Source of the DNA: Diorhabda sublineata
Lineage: Eukaryota > Arthropoda > Insecta > Coleoptera > Chrysomelidae
Assembly (NCBI RefSeq): GCF_026230105.1
Contig: NC_079479.1
Span: forward strand, 35,867,385 to 35,931,384
DNA: 64,000 bases
Direction of reading: 5' to 3'
In this document: positions 1-12,300 of the stretch, piece by piece
Layout of the letters: every line of letters starts with the position of its first letter
Numbering within the stretch: position 1 is the first letter of the stretch
Made by a program: the position numbers and the translations under genes
Notes under the pieces: model-generated
What the model saw: the letters and a program-made list of their open reading frames with translations, nothing else
What the model was told of the DNA's origin: nothing
Databases searched by the model: none

Positions 1-143
1 TTCGCGCCAGACGACGTCAATTACGTCATAACACAAAAACCGCTACAGAATTGACTTCACTAATACAACGTTGCCACTTCGTTAATATGTTTTATATGTT
101 AGATAGAAAATTCTTTTGATTCAAAATAATTTATAAAACTTAC

Positions 144-203
144 CAACATTAGAAAATTGCATACTGCTAACAAAATTTTACTACCGACCAAAGATACTGC
201 CAT
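144..203 (-). CDS. Possible first coding exon of an unknown minus-strand gene (partial)
   Basis: An ATG in a good context (AAAATGGC) at 203 opens 20 codons that end exactly at a consensus splice donor (GTAAGT at 143-138), in phase 0. The encoded stretch starts MAVSLVGSK and continues into a hydrophobic, probably membrane-spanning run (ILLAVCNFLML). An in-frame upstream ATG at 299 would add 32 residues, but its context is poorer and the added part may be 5' UTR. The rest of the gene would lie beyond the left edge. The hydrophobic start recalls the first membrane segment of tetraspanin-like proteins, but this is a guess. The gene would be divergent from Tbp. Confidence 0.3.
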
Positions 204-299
204 TTTTAACACTTTTACTATTTTATTCTTGTTATATTTGATAATATCCACTACGTGTTTAGCATCTTTTCGAAGATTCAACCAACAAATACCAGACAT

Positions 300-1966
300 A
301 AATGAATTAAATGGATTAAGTGATTGAATGACACATATCTTAATGTTTCACCCCAGGTTCACTGCATTTATTAACGAGTCAATTATGAGATGTAAGTACG
401 TCTCAATGAATATACATCGAACAGTAACTGAAAAATAAACAGGAAGCAGCTTGTCTATTTAAAATATCGTGTACTTCGAATATTCACATTTCAAATTAAT
501 TAGTTGTATTATTTCAATTGGAAATATATCTCATAGACAAAAATATATATAAAACATATAAATATATAGTTAGTGCCATCTATTATGATTTACGTCAATT
601 AAAAAGTGATAGAATATAGAAGATTTCGTTCGTCGCGAATTATATGATACGCCACTGATCGTTATACTAAAGGCAAAGCGTTTTCACTTTAAATAAACAT
701 TATTAAATCACTTGACCGTGTCTGTTGAACTAAATAATTAAATATGATATTAAAGAACGAAATCCAACCATATCTGTATCAAATATATACAAGGCGATTC
801 ATCACGAGGAATAATTACAAGTTTTTGTGTAAAAGATTTCTGATTATATAGAAATTATACTATTACAAAATTTAAATGCGTCAATGACTGATTTTTTGGT
901 ACATTTCAAACCTAACCACACAATTTTTATTCGAAACTTTTTTACAGTCTACAATAAGTGATTTTTTAGAACGACCCTGTAGCTATAGTGAAATTAAAAC
1001 AGTGAATAAACTTTTTTAATTTAAATTACAACAAAAAAATTTTATCTAATAAAAATCAATCGTTTTTATTTTAATATATTGTTTACTAATGAATTATTTA
1101 ATTTGGTACGTACCTGTATATATAGACCGATTAATTCAGTGCATCCTATCAATTCACAAAATACACCGGCTAAACCCACTTCAACGGATACAATGAAAAG
1201 TTTAGAAATTGTTTTATTGTATAATATACTAAAGCACATAAAAGAGACAGGAAGGAAACGGCAATGAATGGAACCAAATGCCAGAACCAGGGAAACATAC
1301 GAGGGTACAAGAAAATGATCTATGAAAGAATTGTATCAATGAAGTTTACTTATTTATAATAAAATATATCAATAAAATTTGAATGAATTATTATATAGTA
1401 GTAAAAATCATTATGTTTATAAAGTTTATTAGTGACGTTTTTTAATCAACAATGGTAGATGTATTAGAAAAGAAATTTTACATATTTACTTAACGATATA
1501 CCCCCGTATATAAAGTTCAATAATATAAATCAATTAAATAAATACTAAAATTCGTTCATTTTCATTACTTTCTTAATTTTGTATCCACAAATATCGTTTA
1601 ATATTTCAAGGTCATAAAAACGATAATTAAAAATGCAACTATGGCAGTTCGCAATTGAATATATATCGTTCACAAAAAAGGTTTCAAATGTTATCTTAAA
1701 ATTCTTGAGTTTAGGAATTTTTCGATGTAATTTTTATTATTTTTTAAAACCTAGTTCGGCAAAGTAATCTTGGTTGGAAACTTATTAAAAGTAGAGTCGA
1801 TGTTATAAAAAAGAAGATGACGTTTGGTAACGGAAATTTTATAATTTTTTGATAAAAGAAGTATATTAATATGTTTATATTTCCATTTTGGTAAATAATG
1901 TGAATAGTTTTAGAGCATTAATAAATTATTGGTTTATTAATATATATACTTTGCTTTTACTACAAG
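300..1966. other. Non-coding upstream region of Tbp
   Basis: AT-rich DNA with no convincing gene. It should contain the Tbp promoter and 5' UTR. At 965-985 there is a lone copy of a motif (reverse complement GGGTCGTTCTAAAAAAT) that also makes up the core of the 191-bp satellite at 49-53.5 kb. The 62-codon open frame at 1079 starts with TTG and has no family resemblance. Confidence 0.5.
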
Positions 1967-4555
1967 ATGGATCAAATGTTACCAAGCCCTGGCTTCAGTA
2001 TCCCTAGTATCGGTAATTGTATTTGTAAATATTAAGTCATAAAATTATCAAAGGCTAAACGTTCATTGTTATTTTCGAAATACATAGTAAAAAAATGTAA
2101 AATCGAAAATTATATACGTATACGTATTTAAAGTATATTATGGAATTGTCGTATTTTTAGGTTAGGTGAAGTTATTACATTATATATGGATTTACGTGAT
2201 TTAAATTTTTATTTAGTTAAAATGCTCTCTTTTATTTTCTATTGTTTGGTGTATTATGTTCTGATTCTGTGTATTCTACGAGTCAATTTGTTTTACTTTA
2301 TCACTATTAAAAATTTTTTTGTCGCTTATCATCTTTTTCAATAATTGATACAAATATTTACTTTTTTATAAATTAGGATAGATTTTTCTGAAAATACGTG
2401 ATTTCTAATTTATATCTAAAAATTTTTACATTGAATCTACTCTGGCAATACTGGAAATAGTTTAAATGTGTTCGCAATTTTTATTTTTTCATTTATTTCA
2501 CTTTTTTATCGCTTTTTATAAACTTTCAAGTAAATTATGGATAATTTTTTATGCCCCACCCTTATAAAACAGAAAAAACGTGGAACTTAATGAATAATTT
2601 GTTTGAATATGTTATTTATAAGCTGTTAAACTAGTGGTAATTTACAAAAATCGATTTTATCTTATAACAGGGACACCTCTTCATCAACCAGAAGAAGACC
2701 AATTAATCTTACCTAATGCCCTCCAACAACAGCAGCAACTACAACAACAAATACCTGTTAGTAACTCCCAAGTGCCTCCGTTGGCTCCAATGGGAGGACT
2801 GACACCAACACTAGGACTGGGCATGGGCCACGCAATGTCCATGCCACAAACTAAATACGTACCTGGATTTGCGTTACCCATGAATTCAGTAGCACCACAA
2901 ACACCAGTTAGTTAAAATTTAACATTTAAATTTATCGATATTTAATTTATTTTTGCTATTTTAGCAACATACCATGATGAGCCCAATGATAAATTTAGGT
3001 GGATCAGTAACTACCGGAGCCGGAGTAACTCCAACAATGGGACCATCGACTCCTTCTCCAATGACACCCATGACACCACATTCTGCAGATCCAGGAATCA
3101 TTCCACAATTACAGTAAGTTATTTAAATTTTATTAATGAGGACGACGGAATATGAGAAAAGAGAGAATATGGAAGAAAATAGACAGAAAGTAAAAGAGAA
3201 ATAATCAAAGGGAAAGAATTTTTAATGTTTTTGAGTTTGGGAAACTTCAAAAATATATAATATGCGATTTTTTTGGGTTTTTAATTCAAAAAGTAATACT
3301 TGAAGCACCGAGAGAGCTGTAAAGTTTATAAAATCCTAATAACTAATTATTTATGTTTTTCTTGTGATTGGGAGTTGAGCGTTACCATTAATTTAAACAG
3401 CAATAACAGGAAATAGTAAAAATGATAAGGGAATATTTGAAAATTGCAGAAACGGAATGTACAGGAAGTTCATCTTTAGATAATGTGGATAACAATGTTT
3501 TATATCTTCCGTCACACCTTAAAAGTGCTGTTAGTATGCAAAACCTCCAGTCAAACGTAAAAGAAATAAATAGTTTATTGTATAATCAAAAACGATGCAT
3601 TTAAAATTAACATTGTAAGTAGTTTTAATTTGTTGTTCCTTTTAAATGGAATTAACTATGTCTATTTCAAACTTCGTACTTCGATTTTTTGCTTTTGTTT
3701 TAGTCCAAACCGTTCAATTCAGTAGTTCAAATGTACCACACTTTCTATTACTGTTAACCATTCAGTAGTTCAAATGGATCATCATAAAATATGAATTATG
3801 TTGTACCTACATTAATTTTTAATCATTCTCATAATTTTCTACTTCGATTTTGTGTTATTTTCCCATTATTTTCAGTTTTATCTTCTTATGAAATATTATC
3901 TCGACTATTTCAATAATTGAGGGCGAATTTGGTAAAAATTTTCCTTCCATACCGGGCTATATCCCCAAGTTTTATAAGTTGCACAATTATAAGTGTATAA
4001 ATCCAATTAATTTTTGATTTTCTTTCATTTTTCAGGAATATAGTATCGACGGTAAACCTGAGCTGCAAATTGGATTTGAAGAAAATAGCTCTACACGCCA
4101 GAAACGCCGAATACAACCCCAAACGTTTCGCTGCGGTGATAATGCGGATCCGAGAACCTCGTACGACGGCCCTAATCTTTTCTTCGGGAAAAATGGTGTG
4201 CACCGGCGCCAAAAGCGAAGAAGATTCAAGGTTAGCTGCCAGAAAATACGCCAGAATAATCCAAAAGCTGGGATTTCCTGCAAAATTTTTGGATTTCAAA
4301 ATTCAAAACATGGTCGGAAGTTGTGACGTTAAATTCCCTATCAGACTCGAGGGACTCGTACTCACCCACAGTTCTTTCAGCAGCTACGAACCGGAATTGT
4401 TTCCAGGACTTATTTATCGGATGGTGAAACCGCGAATAGTTTTGTTAATATTTGTGTCTGGTAAAGTTGTGTTGACCGGTGCTAAAGTTAGACAGGAAAT
4501 TTACGAAGCTTTCGATAATATTTATCCTATTTTGAAAAGTTTTAAAAAACAGTGA
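1967..4555 (+). CDS. Tbp: TATA-box-binding protein, TBP
   Basis: Four coding exons: 1967-2012, 2671-2906, 2965-3113 and 4036-4555. All junctions are GT-AG and phase-consistent (total 951 nt, 316 aa). TBP is the DNA-bending subunit of TFIID and also serves RNA polymerase I and III initiation in the nucleus. The divergent N-terminus (1-144) has a short Gln-rich run at about 34-43 and Met/Pro/Thr-rich repeats (TPMTPH). The conserved saddle core spans about 145-316 and consists of the two direct repeats of the family; visible hallmarks are NIVSTVNL, RNAEYNPKRFAAVIMRIREP, ALIFSSGKMVCTGAK, QNMVGSCDVKFPIRLEG and LLIFVSGKVVLTGAK. The core lies in a single large exon, and no key residue appears lost. 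The start was chosen because the N-terminus MDQMLPSPGF is typical for animal TBP. The gene is tail-to-tail with Drosha. Confidence 0.97.
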
Positions 4556-4745
4556 GTATTTTTTTTTTAAATTATATTCGTTCCTCTATTTTCATTGTAA
4601 AATTACTTTTAGTTCTAGTCAACATTGAATTTATTGTGGGTATCGTTCATTGAATTTTGAGTTTAATGAAGTTTTAATAGTTCATATTATTCAGTAGTTC
4701 AAATGTACCATACTTATAAGTATCAAATTTACTTGAAATTTGAAA
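3705..4745 (-). repeat. Inverted copies of a satellite core motif inside and after Tbp
   Basis: The motif CAGTAGTTCAAATGTACCA occurs at about 3720 and 4692, with a variant at about 3764, on the plus strand. This is the reverse complement of the core (GGTACATTTGAACTACTG) of the 256-bp satellite further right. The copy at 4692 continues into ACTTATAAGTATCAAA, which also matches the reverse complement of the array unit. The last Tbp exon lies between these copies. Confidence 0.75.
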
Positions 4746-4907
4746 GATTAATCAATATTTTGATATCTATTAATTTTATAATCGTAGTTTTGTTGCTGGA
4801 CTCGTATTTGTTTAATTTTTTTCCTTGTATCATAGGTAAAAATCAATATTTTGTGGTTTTAATTCAATTTTTCTTCGGAATAAGTCTTTGTCTTCATTAA
4901 TATATAT

Positions 4908-4913
4908 AATAAA
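4908..4913 (+). promoter_or_regulatory. Candidate poly(A) signal of Tbp
   Basis: AATAAA about 350 nt after the Tbp stop codon, the first clear one downstream. Inferred from position only. Confidence 0.5.
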
Positions 4914-4999
4914 GTCCTTGAAAAACAGTAATTGTCCTGTAATAATCACGAGACTTTAAAAAATTGTTAAAATCACTTTTAGTCTTGTTGCGCATAAAA

Positions 5000-6120
5000 A
5001 AATGAATATGTAAAATTCTGTACTTCAATCAAATTCTTGATAAATAGAAATTTGTCATTTATAAGTGTGATACATTTGAACTACTCAATGCTAGGAACTA
5101 TTAAAACCTCGCTGAATTCAAATTTTATTGAAAATATAACAAATTTAATTAAATAATGGAAAAATAAAAGCAAAAATCAAAGTTAAGGATTCGTAATGGT
5201 TGAAATTCCAAAAATTGTTGATTAAAAATAATGTAGGCACTGCATAATTTGTATTCCTTTATATAGGTGATACATTTGAACTACTGAATGGTAATAATCA
5301 TTTGAAATTGCACTAGGATTTAATTTAGTTGAAAATGTAGTAGATTCAAATAGAAAGTCTGAAACGAATCGTATTCTAAACATTTTAGTTCTTAATGCAA
5401 TTATTACATAATTAAACGATTCAAAATAAAAGAAGGAATGATGAAACTTGCATTTTCGTCGATAATTTTTAGTAAAATAAATAGATTTCATTGTACATTT
5501 GAACTACCGCATGGTAGAAACCATTTAAAACTACATGCGATTTAATTTGACTTAAAATTGAGCAGATTTAACTTGAAAATGGAAAAACAAAACCGAAAAG
5601 TTGAAATAATGAATCAAAGTTTAAAATATTTTACTCAAAATGAAATTAACGAATTGTTTATACATATTTAGATGTTCGAAAATGAAGTAGGCAAAGTTTA
5701 ATTCGTATTTCATTACAATTTTGAAATTGTTTAACTTGAAAATGGAAAAATAGAACCAAAATTTGAAATAAAAACTATAAAACAAAACAAAAATCGAAAA
5801 TTTTCTCACATTTAAATGATCGGGATAAATTAGATAGTGTATCATTCGATATTATGGAATAAACAGTGCTTAATACTTAGTGGTGCATTTGAACTACTGA
5901 ACAGTAGAGACTAGATTTAAATTGGTTGGAAACGCAACTTCAAAATATGAAAAAAAATCATTAAGTCGATTGATTTTATATTAGCGGATCTCTTTATAGC
6001 ATATGACTTAAGTCACTTGTTATTTTTGCTTAATTAATAAAAAAATGTGGATTCAACAGGAATAATTTAATGTGGTTGAGGATAACAAATTATGGGGTGT
6101 TAGGAGGCATTAAAACAAAA
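5000..6120 (+). repeat. Degenerate copies of the 256-bp satellite, Tbp-Drosha intergenic region
   Basis: The core ACATTTGAACTACTGAATGG or close variants recurs at about 5067, 5266, 5491 and 5882 (spacing about 200-225, or twice that). The intervening DNA resembles the unit of the clean array at 7.3-9.7 kb (AAATTGAAATAA-like and AATTTGTATT blocks). The copies are diverged and lie outside Drosha, on the far side of its last two exons from the main array. No gene is seen between 4556 and 6314. Confidence 0.7.
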
Positions 6121-6227
6121 TTAATTTTGACTTAATTTGATTTTTTTTGAGTTTTTTCGGTACCTACATCATAATACATGTTGAACGACGCATTTTTCTT
6201 GTTACATTAATAAGAGTATGATTAAGT

Positions 6228-6233
6228 TTTATT
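6228..6233 (-). promoter_or_regulatory. Candidate poly(A) signal of Drosha
   Basis: AATAAA on the minus strand about 80 nt after the Drosha stop codon at 6315. Confidence 0.55.
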
Positions 6234-6314
6234 GTACATTCGATTATTTTGTTAAGATTGAATAAAGAAAAATTTTTTTCAACCTATTTCTATGCTTATT
6301 AAAAAAATTTCGGC

Positions 6315-9300
6315 TCATTTCGATTTTCTACTTAATACCGAAGTGAAAGATCTGTCGCTAGAACTAGATTTCGACCGGGACTTTCTGAATCTTGTTCTGG
6401 AATATCGTTCGGGCGATTTAGGTGCTGGATATGCGGTTCTAGGTTTCGAAAAATTACGCCCCTTCTTTTGTTTCTTCATACTTTTAGCTATAACTCTTTT
6501 TTGGTGGTCCAGCTGAGGAAATAAATCTGAAAAACCGAAAAAAAATGTTTGTTTCAAAAGGATACTAGTTGTTTGAATCTTATTTGAAACTTGACAACAT
6601 TGCAACAATAAAAAACCTTTGAAATTTGTTTTTTAATACAAAAAAAAAGATTTTATTTGGACCTTGTGATATTTCGAGAGCTTTTTTGGCTGCGTTCATT
6701 TCTGCTTGTTGTATACTATGTCCCATGGCACTGGCGAGTCTTCTTCCTCTGAAATAAACCGCTACGGTGTAGACTCTGGTATTAGTGGGGCCCTTACATT
6801 CTATCACCCTGAAAAAAATGTTAATTCATGTTGAATGACATACTTTGATCCTTAATCTTCACTGGAAACTTGAAGTCTAACTATAAAATATCGATACGAG
6901 ATTTATTTTGGATGGCGATGCAGGAAATTTGTGGAAATAATGGGAAAATGAAATCGAAAGTTGAAATAAATAGTACAAAATGGGCATGATTCCAAAAATT
7001 GTAGTTTATAAATAACAATAGGCTTGTTGATGAAGATTCTGATGGTTCAATTTGTATTTAGTTGCAATCATTGTGGATTAAACACAATATTTGACACTTA
7101 TGAAGATGGTACATTTGACCTACTGAATTGTTGGGACCACTAAAACGACACAAATAGTCAATAGGGTTGATTATATGGCAGTTTTAACTAAATAAGTGGC
7201 TAAAACAAAATCAAAAAGTCGAAATAAATGGTACAAAATGGAATGAATTCCAAAAATTGTAGTTTGTAAACAATAATTCACTAGTCAATAATGATTCTTA
7301 TGATTCAATTTGTATTTAGTGGAATAAACACAGTATTTGATACTTACAAAGGTGGTACATTTGAACTACTGAATGGTTGGGACCACTAAAACGGCACAAA
7401 GACTCGATGGGGTTAATTATATGGCAGATTTAACTAAATTTTCGATGAAATGTAACAAAAAATTGAAATAAATTGTTTGAAAAGGTTAGAATTTCGAAAA
7501 TTGTAGTCTATACACAACAATTGACTTGTTTATAACGATTCTGATGATTCAATTTGTATTTCGTGGTGGTTTTCGTGGAATAAACACAGTATTTGATACT
7601 TATAAAGGTGGTACATTTGAACTACTGAATGGTTGGGACCACTGAAACGGCACAAAGACTCGATGGGGTTAATTATATGGCAGATTTAACTAAATTTTCG
7701 ATGAAATGTAACAAAAAATTGAAATAAATTGTTTGAAAAGGTTAGAATTTCGAAAATTGTAGTCTATACACAACAATTGACTTGTTTATAACGATTCTGA
7801 TGATTCAATTTGTATTTCGTGGTGGTTTTCGTGGAATAAACACAGTATTTGATACTAACAAAGGTGGTACATTTGAACTACTGAATGGTTGGGACCACTA
7901 AAACGGCACAAAGACTCGATGGGGTTAATTATATGGCAGATTTAACTAAATTTTCGATGAAATGTAACAAAAAATTGAAATAAATTGTTTGAAAAGGTTA
8001 GAATTTCGAAAATTGTAGTCTATATACAACAATTGACTTGTTTATAACGATTCTGATGATTCAATTTGTATTTCGTGGTGGTTTTCGTGGAATAAACACA
8101 GTATTTGATACTAACAAAGGTGGTACATTTGAACTACTGAATGGTTGGGACCACTGAAACGGCACAAAGACTCGATGGGGTTAATTATATGGCAGATTTA
8201 ACTAAATTTTCGATGAAATGTAACAAAAAATTGAAATAAATTGTTTGAAAAGGTTAGAATTTCGAAAATTGTAGTCTATACACAACAATTGACTTGTTTA
8301 TAACGATTCTGATGATTCAATTTGTATTTCGTGGTGGTTTTCGTGGAATAAACACAGTATTTGATACTAACAAAGGTGGTACATTTGAACTACTGAATGG
8401 TTGGGACCACTGAAACGGCACAAAGACTCGATGGGGTTAATTATATGGCAGATTTAACTAAATTTTCGATGAAATGTAACAAAAAATTGAAATAAATTGT
8501 TTGAAAAGGTTAGAATTTCGAAAATTGTAGTCTATACACAACAATTGACTTGTTTATAACGATTCTGATGATTCAATTTGTATTTCGTGGTGGTTTTCGT
8601 GGAATAAACACAGTATTTGATACTTATAAAGGTGGTACATTTGAACTACTGAATGGTTGGGACCACTGAAACGGCACAAAGACTCGATGGGGTTAATTAT
8701 ATGGCAGATTTAACTAAATTTTCGATGAAATGTAACAAAAAATTGAAATAAATTGTTTGAAAAGGTTAGAATTTCGAAAATTGTAGTCTATACACAACAA
8801 TTGACTTGTTTATAACGATTCTGATGATTCAATTTGTATTTCGTGGTGGTTTTCGTGGAATAAACACAGTATTTGATACTAACAAAGGTGGTACATTTGA
8901 ACTACTGAATGGTTGGGACCACTAAAACGGCACAAAGACTCGATGGGGTTAATTATATGGCAGATTTAACTAAATTTTCGATGAAATGTAACAAAAAATT
9001 GAAATAAATTGTTTGAAAAGGTTAGAATTTCGAAAATTGTAGTCTATATACAACAATTGACTTGTTTATAACGATTCTGATGATTCAATTTGTATTTCGT
9101 GGTGGTTTTCGTGGAATAAACACAGTATTTGATACTAACAAAGGTGGTACATTTGAACTACTGAATGGTTGGGACCACTGAAACGGCACAAAGACTCGAT
9201 GGGGTTAATTATATGGCAGATTTAACTAAATTTTCGATGAAATGTAACAAAAAATTGAAATAAATTGTTTGAAAAGGTTAGAATTTCGAAAATTGTAGTC

Positions 9301-12300
9301 TATACACAACAATTGACTTGTTTATAACGATTCTGATGATTCAATTTGTATTTCGTGGTGGTTTTCGTGGAATAAACACAGTATTTGATACTTACAAAGG
9401 TGGTACATTTGAACTACTGAATGGTTGGGACCACTGAAACGGCACAAAGACTCGATGGGGTTAATTATATGGCAGATTTAACTAAATTTTCGATGAAATG
9501 TAACAAAAAATTGAAATAAATTGTTTGAAAAGGTTAGAATTTCAAAAATTGTAGTCTATACACAACAATTGACTTGTTTATAACGATTCTGATGATTTAA
9601 TTTGTATTTCGTGGCGATTTTCGTGGAATAAACACAGTATTTGATACTAACAAAGGTGGTACATTTGAACTACTGAATGGTTGGGACCACTGAAACGGCA
9701 CAAAGACTCGATGGGGTTGATTATATGGCAGATTTAACTAAATATTACTTATAAAGGAGGTACATTTGAACTACTGGATGGAAAGGACCATTAAAACTGC
9801 ACAAAGATCCAATATTATTGAGAATTTGGCTAAATCACAACAGAATAAAACCGAAAAGTAACCGGTAAATACCAATTAGACAAGAAAATAGATGAAAATT
9901 ACTTGTATACTGGAATATCCGGTTCGCCGCCGTCCATTGTCCTTAGAGTGAGGCAACACTGTTGCAATTTCGATTTCGGATCGTTCCAATCTTGATTCAT
10001 GATAAAATCTTGAAGTCTCGGAAACAATGTCACGTGACAGAACGCCTCGCAATACTCCATACCCTAAAAAAAATAATGTTTTAGGTTAGGTTGTACCGGA
10101 ATTGATTTTTTTGTTTTGGAATTGGGGGTTTCACCTGGTCGACGTATAGAGCCCCAATAAAAGCTTCGAGTAAATCGGCCCGATCCTTAGTTTTCAGTTC
10201 GGCTTTCGGATTATTGTAAATGGCGTATTTCGCCATATCGAGATCGTCGCATACCACGGCTTGGGTCCTGTTGTTCACCAAAGAACTTCTCAATAACTGA
10301 AAGTTGAAAAAAGTAGCGACATATAAGAAGAAAAAGAAGAAGAAAAAAGGTTAACTCACCGATAAATGCCCTTCGTGATGTTCCGGGAAAAATTTGTAAA
10401 GATAATTGGAAGCTATGAGTTGCAGCACCGTATCACCCAAAAACTCCAACCGTTGATTGGAACCCATCGTTAAATTCGTATAACCGACGCTTCTGTCGGT
10501 AAACGCCCTGGCCAATAATCGGATATGTTTGAATTCGACGTTTATAGATTCCTCGAATTTCACCAAATTCTGAAGTATGTCGAATTTTTCTATCCACTGT
10601 CTGTCGCCGAGAGGTTCTTGTTCTTGCAATGGATGCGGAGGAAGATTTTTCCATACTTCGTGAAGATCGGGATCGCTGTGGAAAAACGTGTCCGAAAATA
10701 CTTTATCCGCAACCTGAAATTGCAAAAAAAAACATCTATCTATATCTTTGCTTTCCTTTTTGTCTCTTCCACTAATTATCTGTCTATTTCTCTGTCCCAC
10801 AAGTCAAAAATGATTAAAGATCTCTGTCTGCCAGTTTATTATGAGTGTCTGCCAGTTTATTATGACTGTCCGCCAGTTTATTATGAGTGTCTGCCAGTTT
10901 ATTATGAGTGTCCGCCAGTTTATTATGAGTGTCTGCCAGTTTATTATGACTGTCCGCCAGTTTATTATGAGTGTCTGCCAGTTTATTATGAGTGTCCGCC
11001 AGTTTATTATTAGTCTGCCAGTTTATTATGAGTGTCCGCCAGTTTATTATGAGTGTCCGCCAGTTTATTATGAGTGTCCGCCAGTTTATTATGACTGTCC
11101 GCCAGTTTATTATTAGTCTGCCAGTTTATTATGAGTGTCTGCCAGTTTATTATGAGTGTCCGCCAGTTTATTATTAGTCTGCCAGTTTATTATGAGTGTC
11201 CGCCAGTTTATTATGAGTGTCCGCCAGTTTATTATGAGTGTCCGCCAGTTTATTATTAGTCTGCCAGTTTATTATGAGTGTCTGCCAGTTTATTATGAGT
11301 GTCCGCCAGTTTATTATGAGTGTCTGCCAGTTTATTATGAGTGTCTGCCAGTTTATTATGAGTATCCGCCAGTTTATTATGAGTGTCCGCCAGTTTATTA
11401 TTAGTCTGCCAGTTTATTATGAGTGTCTGCCAGTTTATTATGAGTGTCTGCCAGTTTATTATGAGTATCCGCCAGTTTATTATGAGTGTCCGCCAGTTTA
11501 TTATTAGTCTGCCAGTTTATTATGAGTGTCTGCCAGTTTATTATGAGTGTCTGCCAGTTTATTATGAGTGTCTGCCAGTTTATTATGAGTGTCTGCCAGT
11601 TTATTATGAGTGTCCGCCAGTTTATTATGAGTGTCTGCCAGTTTATTATGACTGTCCGCCAGTTTATTATGAGTGTCTGCCAGTTTATTATGAGTGTCCG
11701 CCAGTTTATTATTAGTCTGCCAGTTTATTATGAGTGTCCGCCAGTTTATTATGAGTGTCCGCCAGTTTATTATGAGTGTCCGCCAGTTTATTATGAGTGT
11801 CCGCCAGTTTATTATGAGTGTCCGCCAGTTTATTATGACTGTCCGCCAGTTTATTATGAGTGTCCGCCAGTTTATTATTAGTCTGCCAGTTTATTATGAG
11901 TGTCTGCCAGTTTATTATGAGTGTCCGCCAGTTTATTATGAGTGTCCGCCAGTTTATTATGAGTGTCCGCCAGTTTATTATGAGTGTCCGCCAGTTTATT
12001 ATGAGTGTCCGCCAGTTTATTAATAGTCTGCCAGTTTATTATGAGTGTCTGCCAGTTTATTATGAGTGTCCGCCAGTTTATTATGAGTGTCTGTCAGTTT
12101 ATTATGAGTGTCCGCCAGTTTATTATGAGTGTCCGCCAGTTTATTATTAGTCTGCCAGTTTATTATGAGTGTCTGCCAGTTTATTATGAGTGTCTGCCAG
12201 TTTATTATGAGTGTCCGCCAGTTTATTATGAGTGTCCGCCAGTTTATTATGAGTGTCTGTCAGTTTATTATGAGTGTCTGTCAGTTTATTATGAGTTTCT

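Noticed and set aside
3422..3604. 60-codon frame within Tbp intron 3
   Set aside because: No recognisable domain; including it would disrupt the conserved joint between Tbp exons 3 and 4.
6292..6516. Plus-strand frame of 74 codons
   Set aside because: It is the antisense shadow of Drosha exon 17.
10816..12297. CRISPR-like array
   Set aside because: The units are contiguous with no unique spacers, and the DNA is eukaryotic. It is a minisatellite.
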